From Bacteroidota bacterium (GTDB lineage Bacteria > Bacteroidota > Bacteroidia > Chitinophagales > Saprospiraceae), in NCBI GenBank assembly GCA_018969455.1, contig JAGWYI010000015.1, forward strand, positions 1-20,467: a stretch of 20,467 nt of DNA, written 5' to 3'. Below the pieces are notes generated by a model. It saw only the letters and a list, made by a program, of their open reading frames with translations. It was not told the origin of the DNA and made no database searches. This document shows positions 7,319 to 15,635 of the stretch, piece after piece. Numbering within the stretch: the stretch's first letter is position 1; the number at the start of each line of letters is the position of its first letter. The translations under genes were made by a program, and so were the position numbers.

Positions 7319-7326
7319 CAAATTTA
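7319..7326 (-). promoter_or_regulatory. Possible -7 element for glnN
   Basis: The minus strand reads TAAATTTG, an exact TAnnTTTG match, in the 199-nt gap between amt and glnN and about 148 nt before the glnN ATG. No good -33 box is at the expected spacing. No terminator is seen after amt, so read-through from amt is also possible. Confidence 0.3.
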
Positions 7327-7369
7327 GGTCGTTTCAGTCCCCCACCCTATACCAAGATTTAGTAAAAGA

Positions 7370-8713
7370 TCAGGCATGTTCGCCCTGAACACGCTCCTTC
7401 CAGTCTGTGGCCGTTTCTCCGTGTTGTGTCAAATCCAGGCCTTCCGATTCCTGAATAGCCGAAACCCGCATGGGCAAAATATAATCGGTCAACATAAAAA
7501 GCAAATAGGAGCCGCCAAATGTGAACATGCTGACAATAAACAAGGCCAATAAATGAAAGTAAAAAGTATTGGTGTGCCCGTAAATCAAACCGACATCCTT
7601 GGCAAAAACGGCAGTTAGAATCATCCCGACAATGCCCCCCAGGCCATGGCAAGGAAATACGTCCAAAGTATCGTCGATGCCTGTTTTGGTTTTATATTGT
7701 ACCGCAAAATAACTGATAATCGGCGCCACAAACCCGATAAACACACTTTGCCCGACGTTTACATACCCTGCCGCAGGCGTTATGGCCACCAAGCCCACCA
7801 CTGCACCTACGCAGGCGCCAACCACCGATCGTTTCCGACCAATTACACCATCCAGCATTACCCAGGTAAGCATCGCTGTGGCTGAAGCAAAGTTGGTATT
7901 TACGAAAGCCGTAATGGCCAGGCCGTCGGCGGCCAGGGATGAACCTGCATTGAACCCAAACCAGCCAAACCACAACAATCCGGTACCAATTACCACAAAG
8001 GGAATGTTTGTTGGCGTATGGACATTACTTACCGTACGCCGTTGCCCCAAAAACATAGCCCCGGCCAAAGCGGCAAAACCCGCCGAAATATGCACCACGG
8101 TCCCGCCCGCAAAATCAAGCACGCCCCATTGCCGCAAAAAACCGGATGGATGCCAGGTCCAATGTGCCAACGGAGCATATATACAAATGGAAAACAATAC
8201 AATAAACAACATCAGGGAGGAAAAACGCACCCGTTCGGCCACGCCGCCGGTTATCAAGGCCGGTGTGATGATGGCAAATTTGAGCTGAAACATCGCAAAC
8301 AAAGCAAATGGCACTTTAGTCGCAAATTCGGGCCGAACCGACAGCCCAACTTCCTTAAACATAAAAAAATCGCCCGGATTTCCGATTATTCCACCCCAAT
8401 CTCGGCCAAAAGCCAAACTAAATCCAATAACAAGCCAAACCAGGCTTACAATCCCGAGTGAAATAAAATTCTGAATGAGCGTCGAAATCAGATTTTTATA
8501 CCGAACCATGCCGCCATAAAAAAACGCCAAACCGGGGGTCATCAGCAATACCAATCCGGAAGCCGACAACATCCAGGCCACATCCCCCGCGTTAACCGGA
8601 TAATTCGGATTGGCTTCATACGCAATCGAATTTCCAGGGATGATAACGCCAATGATGGAAATAATGGCAAGCACCACAAATGGAATCAGGTATCGATTTT
8701 GAGAACGGAACAT
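7370..8713 (-). CDS. amt: Ammonium transporter, Amt/MEP/Rh family
   Basis: From the ATG at 8713 the protein is 447 residues with a hydrophobic N-terminal segment (~8-28, a first membrane helix or cleaved signal) and about eleven further membrane helices. It moves ammonium across the inner membrane. The twin pore histidines are H208 (in DFAGGTVVHISAG, with the structural Asp D200) and H356 (in FPCHGLGGIVG). GGMVRYKN (67-74) and ITPALITGGVAERV (149-162) are further Amt signatures. The cytosolic tail (ESEGLDLTQHGETA, 422-435) carries the conserved regulatory region. Frame open for 34 more codons upstream, but these lack Amt-like sequence. It is first in the minus-strand amt-glnN-glsA run and divergent from a two-component pair. 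No PII (GlnK/GlnB) gene is adjacent, although amt is often paired with one. Confidence 0.97.
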   Translation of the reverse strand: MFRSQNRYLIPFVVLAIISIIGVIIPGNSIAYEANPNYPVNAGDVAWMLSASGLVLLMTPGLAFFYGGMVRYKNLISTLIQNFISLGIVSLVWLVIGFSLAFGRDWGGIIGNPGDFFMFKEVGLSVRPEFATKVPFALFAMFQLKFAIITPALITGGVAERVRFSSLMLFIVLFSICIYAPLAHWTWHPSGFLRQWGVLDFAGGTVVHISAGFAALAGAMFLGQRRTVSNVHTPTNIPFVVIGTGLLWFGWFGFNAGSSLAADGLAITAFVNTNFASATAMLTWVMLDGVIGRKRSVVGACVGAVVGLVAITPAAGYVNVGQSVFIGFVAPIISYFAVQYKTKTGIDDTLDVFPCHGLGGIVGMILTAVFAKDVGLIYGHTNTFYFHLLALFIVSMFTFGGSYLLFMLTDYILPMRVSAIQESEGLDLTQHGETATDWKERVQGEHA

Positions 8714-8936
8714 ATGCTTGTTTGGGCTGTTATACCAGAAAGAAGGTGAAGTTAAAATAAATGGGCAAACTAGATTGATTTGCAAGGTTTTATGTACTCC
8801 CCATTTCAGGAACACCTTTCAGAAACAGAAAAAACGCCGCAAAATAAGACTTCCTAAAGTACGACACCCATACTTATTTTAGGTATTCTGTTTTGCTTGA
8901 TAAAAAATCAACTTTCGAAAACAATCTATTTGCCCT
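8714..8936. promoter_or_regulatory. Divergent intergenic region between amt and the histidine kinase
   Basis: This 223-nt gap must hold the promoters of both divergent units. It contains two dyads: AAAATAAG (8841-8848) with CTTATTTT (8873-8880), and TTGAT (8897-8901) with ATCAA (8907-8911) around AAAAA. Either could be an operator. No exact TAnnTTTG -7 element was found in either direction. Functional assignment is by position only. Confidence 0.4.
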
Positions 8937-10451
8937 ATGTTCAAAGAACGCGCGCCGCTTGCGTTTTACATATTTGCCCTCTCCTTGTTGGCTTTTTCAA
9001 GCACATTGGCCTACCAATTGGCTTTTAAAGGACTGGAAGACCGTGAAAACGATGCCAAAGTTGTCAACATCGCCGGTCGACAACGGATGCTTAGCCAACG
9101 CATTGCAAAGGTTTGCCTGGAGTTACAACAAGACTCCCTGCCGCAAAACGCGCGTTCAGCTTTGTATCAAAGTCTGGAAAAGTCGCTGGCGGAATGGCAA
9201 CAGGCACGCTTTCAATTGCGTGGGTTGACGCCAATCGACGATTTTACCGTAAAAAATTCAAATGCCATTGAAATACAATTCGATGGCATTGAAGCACCAT
9301 TTCAGGTGATCCAGCATGCCGCACAATCCATTATCAATTCACCCGATAAACAAATCCATGCTGCAATTTCCGAAATTTTAAAACAAGAGCCTCTTTTTTT
9401 AAACGGGATGGAAACCATCGTTTTGCAATACCAGAAAGAATCCACGGCCAATATGAAGCAACTCGGGCAATTGGAAACCTCTATCTGGATTTTTACCTTG
9501 TTTTTGTTATCCCTTGAATTTTGTTTCATTTTTATTCCCCTGAACCGGCGCATCAGCCGCAACCTGGAGGAAAAATACACCCAAAATCAATTGCTGCTCG
9601 AAAAACAGGAAGCCCTGGAAAAATCGCTGGATTTGATGCAACGCATGCAACAAAACTTGTTGGAAGCCGAAAAACTGGCAACGCTTGGAGAAACCGTGGG
9701 CATCATTACCCACGAAATCAATACGCCCATTGGCATCGCCGTTACGGCAGCCTCTTCTTTGCAGGAATTTACCGATCAGTTTGTACGTGATTTTGAACAG
9801 CAGCAACTCCGAAAATCAAACCTCGAGGCCTATGTCGACCATGCGCGGGAAGGGAGCATTCTGGTATTAAAAAACCTGGAAAAGGCGGCAAAACTCTTGC
9901 AAGATTTCAAAAATGTGGCCGTTCGACAACTCAGCGGTCAAAAAGAGCACTTCGATTTGTGCGAACTAATTACGCAGGTGGCCAATACACTCGGGCCTTA
10001 TTTCAAAAACACCGAACTGGCCTTGACCCTGAATTTGCCCCATAAACTTGAAATTGACAGCCATCCGGGCGTTTTTGCCCAAATCGTGATGAATCTGGTC
10101 AGCAATTCGCTTCGGCATGGCTATCCCACCCAACCCCAAAAAGGCACCATGACCCTCCAGCTCAGCGAACAGAACGATGTTTTGTTTTTGATCTACACCG
10201 ATGACGGCGTGGGCATATCGCCCGATTTACTTCCCCATATTTTTGAACCGTTTTTCTCTACCGGAAAACAAAAAGGCGGGAGTGGACTGGGCCTAAGCAT
10301 TGTACAGCATTTGGTGGTAAAACAATTGGGGGGGATAATCCGCTGCGAAAGTGACCTGAACGCCGGGGTGCGGTTTGAAATACGCCTGCCAAAGGATTTT
10401 TCAGCAGAAAGCCCGGCTGAATTCGGCTCAAATTACCAAAAAATAACCTAA
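8937..10451 (+). CDS. Sensor histidine kinase with PilJ/NarX-type P-box sensor domain
   Basis: A 504-residue inner-membrane kinase. TM1 spans ~8-28 and TM2 ~181-201, bounding a ~150-residue periplasmic domain. That domain starts with VVNIAGRQRMLSQRIAK (42-58), the P-box-like motif of the PilJ N-terminal family, related to the nitrate/nitrite-binding P-box of NarX/NarQ. A coiled linker (~205-245) replaces an evident HAMP domain. The kinase core has an H-box with H259 (LGETVGIITHEINTPIG), an N-box (QIVMNLVSNSLRHG, 382-395), G1 DDGVGI (422-427), an F-box FEPFF (436-440) and G2 GGSGLGLS (447-454). It should autophosphorylate H259 and pass phosphate to the response regulator encoded 137 nt downstream. 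The position divergent from amt suggests a nitrogen-related signal, which is an inference. Confidence 0.94.
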   Translation: MFKERAPLAFYIFALSLLAFSSTLAYQLAFKGLEDRENDAKVVNIAGRQRMLSQRIAKVCLELQQDSLPQNARSALYQSLEKSLAEWQQARFQLRGLTPIDDFTVKNSNAIEIQFDGIEAPFQVIQHAAQSIINSPDKQIHAAISEILKQEPLFLNGMETIVLQYQKESTANMKQLGQLETSIWIFTLFLLSLEFCFIFIPLNRRISRNLEEKYTQNQLLLEKQEALEKSLDLMQRMQQNLLEAEKLATLGETVGIITHEINTPIGIAVTAASSLQEFTDQFVRDFEQQQLRKSNLEAYVDHAREGSILVLKNLEKAAKLLQDFKNVAVRQLSGQKEHFDLCELITQVANTLGPYFKNTELALTLNLPHKLEIDSHPGVFAQIVMNLVSNSLRHGYPTQPQKGTMTLQLSEQNDVLFLIYTDDGVGISPDLLPHIFEPFFSTGKQKGGSGLGLSIVQHLVVKQLGGIIRCESDLNAGVRFEIRLPKDFSAESPAEFGSNYQKIT

Positions 10452-10490
10452 ACGTTACATATCGGGCGCAAAACCACCCACCCAAACGGC

Positions 10491-10498
10491 TACATTTG
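10491..10498 (+). promoter_or_regulatory. Possible -7 element for the response regulator
   Basis: TACATTTG is an exact TAnnTTTG match 90 nt before the response-regulator ATG, inside the 137-nt gap after the kinase gene. No -33 TTTG is present at the usual spacing. It would let the regulator be transcribed separately from the kinase. Confidence 0.3.
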
Positions 10499-10588
10499 TC
10501 TGCCCATCATTTAAAATCTGATTTCTTTTTTTGGTATTCTCCAGCGTAAACTTTTTGCGCCCAAACGCAAATAGAGGCACTTAACCAA

Positions 10589-11938
10589 ATGGATGATTTA
10601 TTGTCATTTGTTCCGGAACCACAAAAAACGCCCCGTGGAACGAATTCTTATTGGAATATTCTGATTGTAGATGATGAGCCCAGCGTGCATGATGTGACGC
10701 ATTTTGCGCTGAAAGGATTTGATTTTGAAGGCCGTTCTTTGCAATTTGAATCGGCTTTTTCGGGGCAAAACGCCATCGAAAAGCTGAAAGCCAAGCCCGA
10801 TTTTTTCCAGGTTCTTTTGTTGGATATGGTCATGGAGCATCGGCATGCAGGGATTGATGTTATTCGATATTTGCGCAACGAAATTCAAAATCGCATCACG
10901 CAAATTGTCGTGCGTACGGGCAATCCGGGTCTGGCGCCAGAGGATTACCTCGTACACCACTTTGAAATAAATGATTACGAGGAAAAAAACAGCCTGACCG
11001 TTCAGCGACTAAAAACGGCCCTGACTACAGCCTTGCGTGCGTTTCGCAACATCGAGGTAATTCAACAATTGGTGGCCCGGAAAATGGTGGAATTGCAGGA
11101 GTTGCGTTTGACCATGCGACACATTACCATGGCGCCAGAGCCCCTGGAAAGCGCCCATTCAAAGCCTTCGACGCTTGTTTCCTTGCCACTTGTGCTTCGT
11201 ACCCCCCAAACGCGACTTCGCCCCCAACTGCCGACCAGTACCCTGCCCGAAATTGGCATGAGTTTGCAATTTATTCAGGATAAAATTGCTGCCACTACCC
11301 GAAAAGCCATTGCCATTTATGATTACAACGCCAACAATTTCCGGTTTGTAAGCGACAATATTGAAGATATAACCGGATTTTCCTGGGATAAAATGGTCCA
11401 AAACCTGCAAATGGGCGGAAATTTTTCCCCGGATGCTCCTAAAATTGACCGTGTAAATAAACAATTGAGGAAAATCTTCGCCGAAACCAATCCAATGGAT
11501 AAAGCCCAATTTGTAGCGATTTACGACTATCGTCTGACCTTGGCGCCGCCGCACAACACCCGGATGCTGGAATACATTACGCCCTTATTATTGGGCGAAA
11601 ATGGCCAATTATTGCTTTCTTTACACGTCTTTTCCAATATAAACCATTTAAAAAAGGCCGATGCCAACAGCATTTTGGCCATTCACCTTCCTGAACGCCA
11701 CCATTATTTCAGCATTTCTGACTATCGAATGGATGAAATCTTTTTTGGGCCCCGCGAACAGGAAATTATGGAGTATTCGGATAAAAACCTTTTATCCAAA
11801 GAAATCGCGAAAGAAATCAACCTAAGCGTACATACCGTAGATACCCACTTGCGGAACTTGCGCGACCGTTTCGGCGTGAACAGCACCAATGCCTTGCTTA
11901 CTTATTGCAAAGAAATCACCCATCTGTTTACCCTTTAA
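10589..11938 (+). CDS. Response regulator: receiver, PAS-like, LuxR-type DNA-binding domain
   Basis: A 449-residue cytoplasmic regulator. The receiver at ~22-155 has D28/D29 (LIVDDEPSVHDV), phospho-acceptor D79 (LLLDMVME), T110 (VVRTGNPGLAPE) and K133 (NDYEEKN). The form FEINDYEEKNSLT and the inserted GNPGLAPEDYLVHH resemble receivers usually linked to DUF3369 rather than the NarL type. A variable linker follows. A PAS-like domain covers ~228-350 (KAIAIYDYNANNFRFVSDNI). A LuxR-type helix-turn-helix lies at ~385-445 (REQEIMEY, then LLSKEIAKEINLSVHTVDTH). It is most likely the partner of the kinase just upstream. Target promoters are unknown; divergent amt is the obvious candidate. Its stop directly abuts the stop of the convergent haloperoxidase gene. 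Confidence 0.92.
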   Translation: MDDLLSFVPEPQKTPRGTNSYWNILIVDDEPSVHDVTHFALKGFDFEGRSLQFESAFSGQNAIEKLKAKPDFFQVLLLDMVMEHRHAGIDVIRYLRNEIQNRITQIVVRTGNPGLAPEDYLVHHFEINDYEEKNSLTVQRLKTALTTALRAFRNIEVIQQLVARKMVELQELRLTMRHITMAPEPLESAHSKPSTLVSLPLVLRTPQTRLRPQLPTSTLPEIGMSLQFIQDKIAATTRKAIAIYDYNANNFRFVSDNIEDITGFSWDKMVQNLQMGGNFSPDAPKIDRVNKQLRKIFAETNPMDKAQFVAIYDYRLTLAPPHNTRMLEYITPLLLGENGQLLLSLHVFSNINHLKKADANSILAIHLPERHHYFSISDYRMDEIFFGPREQEIMEYSDKNLLSKEIAKEINLSVHTVDTHLRNLRDRFGVNSTNALLTYCKEITHLFTL

Positions 11939-13936
11939 TTATTTACAACCCTCAAACACCGCCGGGTTGCGGTCGTCGCAATCTTCGAAACTGAAATGCC
12001 CATCCCGGTCCTGATCCCGGTAAAAATACGCGCAGGCCTGCCGAAATGCACCGGTTCCCACCTTGATTCCAAGCAAACGCCCCGGAATATCATCAAATGG
12101 CGGGTGAATGCCGCCCCAGATGCGCGACAAACTTGTTTGGTCGGATGCGTCGCGATACGTGGCCCATTGCAAGGTCACATCCACACTGGGGCCTTTTTCC
12201 AAACGCAAAAAGTTGCTGTTGGCCTTGATTTTAAATTCCCCCAATCCCCCGGGAAAAAATTCGCTGCCGGTGAGCAGGGTGAGGGTTTCGGCCGCAGCCC
12301 GGGAATAGGTGGAGTGCCCCGAAATATACCCGGCAAAAGGCGGTGTTACAAAGGTTTTTAATTGATAGGCGGTCCAGTTTTCGGCCAAAATCCAGCCTAC
12401 GCCGGCTACATCGGTTGTGGTGTCTTTCACGGCGCCATACCCGCGCCAGGCTTTTACCTTTATTTTATTTAAATTCTGCTTTTTGGCTCCTGCGAGCGGA
12501 TCATTGGCTTTTACCATTTCGATGTAGCCGGGAATCAGGGGAATGCCGCCCGGGTTGTAGCGCGGCAATTTGGGGTTGCTGCTTTGCCCGCGCGCGGCCA
12601 TGTAGCGCAGCGCCGTGATGGGCCGCACGCCATCGTACCAGCCTTTGATGCCCCAGGCGGTAATAGCGGCATCGTGTACGGCGCCGCCCAGCGCGAAATA
12701 ACATTTTACATCCCATTCCAAATCATTCAAAACCGGACCTTTGCCGTTGAATTTTTTTACCAGGCCTGGTTGATCGCACACATAATTGAAAATGGAAAAC
12801 CAGTGCCCTGGCGGCGTCTCCGATTTGGGGCCGTCGGCCCAAAACTGGGCGAGCACCCGGGTATAATCGCCCCGAGGCACCATTTGAGACACGTAAGGCT
12901 GACCGGTTATCGGATTGGTATCGCGGCCAATACCGGGGTCTTTTCCTGTCTTTAAATCATAAAATTGGGGCAAAGCTGCCACTGTTTGCGGATAATGCTG
13001 CACGTTTCCGATGCTCCGAGGGGAAATGTCCCACAGGACGCCATCGCCGGGGTCGAGATGCGAAGACCAGGCGCTCACCAGGGCCATGTTCCATTTGAAT
13101 GCCTCCGAATCCGGGGTGCTTTTAAGCGTATCCAGTTGGGGGAAGGCGCCGGGGTCGTGGTATACGTAGAACTCCTGTCCGTCTCGTTTGTAAATGTGCA
13201 AATCTTCTTTTTTTAAAGCAAAAGGCTGCACTTTTCCCCATTCCGGACTTTGGAACACCTGAATGGAGGGCATGGGGTTGCCATTTTGGTCGATGGCGAC
13301 CGGCAATTTGAGCGGTTGCCATCGGTTGGGGTCTTTCAATTTCGGGGCAGCCGGGTCTACCACGATCAAGGGTTCATTAACCGGTTTGTAATGTTCAATG
13401 GCATGGTTGTGCGCTTCGTTGGATCCGTCGTTTAAACCCATTTGCAGCACACATTCGGCGATGTAATTGCCCATGGCAGCCGGCGAGCCGGAGGCATAGT
13501 CGGTAGAGCGGTTTTTATAGTCGAAGCCTTGTTGGGTCATCAGTTCGCGGAAACGCAGGGTCGCTCCCATGGCTTTTGGCGAAAGAAAAAACCGGGTCGA
13601 CATTACCCGAAATGCGGCATAACTGATGGCTTCCCGGCGTGCGGCCTCCACATCGGCTGGTTTGGCAACCGGCTTGTAGGGACAAGTAAAGCCATTCACG
13701 GTTTTGCCCAGGAGGTAGGTTTGTGCGGCGGTATCATATACTGCCCAGGCATCGTACATGGCAATGGCGGTGTGAAACAGGTTGCGTGCCTGTACGGGCG
13801 GGCGGGCGAAATCTTCCCGGATAGATTGCAGCATGGCTTCATTCCAAAGGCGGGCAACGGAATGTTCCTGTGCTTTAAGGGTAAAAACATTTAAAAACAG
13901 AAAAAAAACGAGTCGGAGCAATCGGTTCAGGTGCAT
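11939..13936 (-). CDS. Exported vanadium-dependent haloperoxidase-family (PAP2-type) protein
   Basis: A 665-residue protein from the ATG at 13936, beginning with a signal peptide (MHLNRLLRLVFFLFLNVFTLKAQ); 14 further upstream codons are open but do not look like a signal. The oxyanion-binding signature is complete: K431-x6-R438-P439 (KGWYDGVRPI), then SGH at 539-541 (PPFAGYISGHSTYSRA), then S604-R605-x5-H611 (SRIWGGIHPPFDD). The ~98-residue spacing between RP and SGH fits haloperoxidases better than PAP2 phosphatases. The family either oxidises halide with peroxide, using vanadate, or hydrolyses phosphate esters; which applies here is undecided. The C-terminus (~637-665, DQDRDGHFSFEDCDD..NP) resembles the Asp-rich MopE-type metal-binding motif. 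It is likely periplasmic or secreted. It is a single gene with a good -7 element. Confidence 0.92.
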   Translation of the reverse strand: MHLNRLLRLVFFLFLNVFTLKAQEHSVARLWNEAMLQSIREDFARPPVQARNLFHTAIAMYDAWAVYDTAAQTYLLGKTVNGFTCPYKPVAKPADVEAARREAISYAAFRVMSTRFFLSPKAMGATLRFRELMTQQGFDYKNRSTDYASGSPAAMGNYIAECVLQMGLNDGSNEAHNHAIEHYKPVNEPLIVVDPAAPKLKDPNRWQPLKLPVAIDQNGNPMPSIQVFQSPEWGKVQPFALKKEDLHIYKRDGQEFYVYHDPGAFPQLDTLKSTPDSEAFKWNMALVSAWSSHLDPGDGVLWDISPRSIGNVQHYPQTVAALPQFYDLKTGKDPGIGRDTNPITGQPYVSQMVPRGDYTRVLAQFWADGPKSETPPGHWFSIFNYVCDQPGLVKKFNGKGPVLNDLEWDVKCYFALGGAVHDAAITAWGIKGWYDGVRPITALRYMAARGQSSNPKLPRYNPGGIPLIPGYIEMVKANDPLAGAKKQNLNKIKVKAWRGYGAVKDTTTDVAGVGWILAENWTAYQLKTFVTPPFAGYISGHSTYSRAAAETLTLLTGSEFFPGGLGEFKIKANSNFLRLEKGPSVDVTLQWATYRDASDQTSLSRIWGGIHPPFDDIPGRLLGIKVGTGAFRQACAYFYRDQDRDGHFSFEDCDDRNPAVFEGCK

Positions 13937-13975
13937 GCAAACGGAAGTTGGATCGTTTGAAATTGGGAGAACGGC

Positions 13976-13983
13976 CAAAGATA
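13976..13983 (-). promoter_or_regulatory. Probable Bacteroidota promoter of the haloperoxidase gene
   Basis: The minus strand reads TATCTTTG (exact TAnnTTTG), 39 nt before the ATG at 13936. A weak TCTG lies 17 nt further upstream, where a -33 TTTG-like box could be. The short leader implied supports the chosen start. Confidence 0.45.
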
Positions 13984-14030
13984 GCCATTGGAGCCCTTGC
14001 CAGACCTTAAGATGCCCTTAGAAACTGATT

Positions 14031-14137
14031 TATACTTCACGCTGCAAAGATTTGCGCATAAGGATCTTTATAAATCCTTATAAATCAGCGAAATTCATCT
14101 TAATACATCCACAAAATCCTGCGAATCCCGGAATAAA
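14031..14137 (+). repeat. Palindromic interspersed repeat, copy 3 (diverged)
   Basis: It has the same orientation and length as copy 2 but more substitutions. Shared blocks include GCATAA-GATCTTTATA, GCGAAATTCATC and TCCACAAAATCC-GCGAAT. The end complementarity is partly decayed. It fills most of the 226-nt gap between the haloperoxidase start and the GH30 stop, 25 nt past that stop. No other feature is seen in this gap apart from the haloperoxidase promoter. Confidence 0.78.
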
Positions 14138-14162
14138 ATACAGAAACAAATGAGCGCAGATC

Positions 14163-15608
14163 CTATTGCCAAACAAACGTACCTGCATTGCCCGGATTCA
14201 GGGAGCTTACAATCCATTTTCCGTTGCAGTTGATGTTGAATGACTCCGTGTTGGAGCCTTCGTTGAGCACCAGCAATACTTTTTTACCATCTGGTGTTTT
14301 GAACGCAACGTTGGCCAATTGTCCGTATTGATTGCTGCCCAGGCGCACCGAGCCGGCTGGTACAAATCGGGCGACTTGTGCTACAATGTAATAACTCACA
14401 TTTCGGCTGATGTTTGTACCTTCTATGGTAAAAGCCCCCTTGCATTGGGAGCATCCGCCTGGGGTGTGGATGTTGTAGTTGGCATTGGAAGCCAGGTTCC
14501 ATTCCAGGGCATTTTTACTCCAATTGCGCATGGAACCAATGATGACATTTTTGATATGCCATTTAAAATCACCTGCAAAATCGCTGGTTGAGCCGGTCCA
14601 TTGTTCGGTGAAATACAGATTGCGGTCGGGATGGGCGTCGTGAACGGTACTGAGAGCGCCAATATCGCCGGCATACAGGTGAAAAGCGGAACCGTCTACA
14701 AAAGATTTGGCTGCTGGATCATTTAAAATGGATATTGGATAATTGGGATTATCACAGTTGTGGTCCCAAACAATAATTTTTGTTTTCAAACCGGCATTTT
14801 GAATGGCTGGCCCCAGGTGATTTTTTATAAAATCGAGTTCTTGTTGGGCAGAAAATACCATGCTTGGGTTGTTTCCTCCATGTTGCGGTTCGTTTTGCGG
14901 GGTAACTGCATCTATTGGGATTCCAAGCGCTTGCATGGCTTTCAGGTATTTCACAAAATACTGGGCATAGGTACTGTAATAAATTGGTTTCAGGCTTCCG
15001 CCGATGCTGCTTCCGTTGTCTTTCATCCAGCTGGGCGCGCTCCAGGGCGATCCCAGGATTTTGATATCGGGATAGATCGCCAGGATGGATTTTAGCAAAG
15101 GGATCAGATTGACCGTATCGTTGGAAAGGTTAAATTTCAGCAAATTGGGATCTGATTGCCCGCTTGTCAGATCGTTGTAGCTAAACACAAACGGATCGAG
15201 GTCGGAGGCGCCAATGCTGATGCGCAGGTAGCTGATTCCAAGGCCGGGATTCTGAGATCCGAACATTTCCTCCAACAGTTTTTTTTGCATTTCGGCGGGC
15301 AGCTGCCTGACCAGGAGTGCGCTGGCTCCTGTGAGGGTATAACCGAAGCCGTCAATGGTTTGGAAGATTTGGGTGGTATCAACGGTAATGGTCCCGAACC
15401 GCTCGTCTTTAGCGGAAGCGAATTGGAGCGGTCGTTTATACAGGAGATTAATTTGATCGGGGCTGGTGATCCAGGCATTTACGGGGTAATTGGCGCCGCC
15501 TGGTGTGGGGTTGTTGTTGTCATCGGGCTCTTTGCACCGCCAGCAGCTCAAAAAAGCCATAATGAGCAGGGCAGCAAGTGCCCATTTTGTTTGAAAGTTG
15601 TTCATCAT
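14163..15608 (-). CDS. GH30 family glycoside hydrolase, lipoprotein
   Basis: A 481-residue protein (a second ATG one codon in gives 480) with a lipoprotein-type signal ending AFLSC, Cys22. It is predicted to sit on a membrane surface, outer or periplasmic. GH30 marks are TIDGFGYTLTGASALLV (84-100), LRISIGASDLDPFVFSY (128-144), GSPWSAPSWMKDNGS (186-200), acid/base E240 in TPQNEPQH, and nucleophile E335 in YFTEQWTGS. Both catalytic glutamates are present, followed by a C-terminal beta domain (~405-481). GH30 is a retaining clan-A family that includes glucosylceramidases and endo-beta-1,6-glucanases. Next to SusC/SusD, beta-1,6-glucan degradation is the most plausible role, by analogy only. It lies 70 nt after SusD, with a terminator between. 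Confidence 0.94.
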   Translation of the reverse strand: MMNNFQTKWALAALLIMAFLSCWRCKEPDDNNNPTPGGANYPVNAWITSPDQINLLYKRPLQFASAKDERFGTITVDTTQIFQTIDGFGYTLTGASALLVRQLPAEMQKKLLEEMFGSQNPGLGISYLRISIGASDLDPFVFSYNDLTSGQSDPNLLKFNLSNDTVNLIPLLKSILAIYPDIKILGSPWSAPSWMKDNGSSIGGSLKPIYYSTYAQYFVKYLKAMQALGIPIDAVTPQNEPQHGGNNPSMVFSAQQELDFIKNHLGPAIQNAGLKTKIIVWDHNCDNPNYPISILNDPAAKSFVDGSAFHLYAGDIGALSTVHDAHPDRNLYFTEQWTGSTSDFAGDFKWHIKNVIIGSMRNWSKNALEWNLASNANYNIHTPGGCSQCKGAFTIEGTNISRNVSYYIVAQVARFVPAGSVRLGSNQYGQLANVAFKTPDGKKVLLVLNEGSNTESFNINCNGKWIVSSLNPGNAGTFVWQ

Positions 15609-15635
15609 ACTAAAAAAGCCCTAAATCGGAGCTAG

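Noticed and set aside
7171..7369. Riboswitch or PII gene in the amt-glnN gap
   Set aside because: No strong stem-loop architecture or short conserved frame was seen; only a -7-like element can be pointed to.
6..14137. The three repeat copies as a CRISPR array or tandem repeat
   Set aside because: They are kilobases apart, in mixed orientation, about 105 bp long and palindromic, with no spacers and no cas genes.
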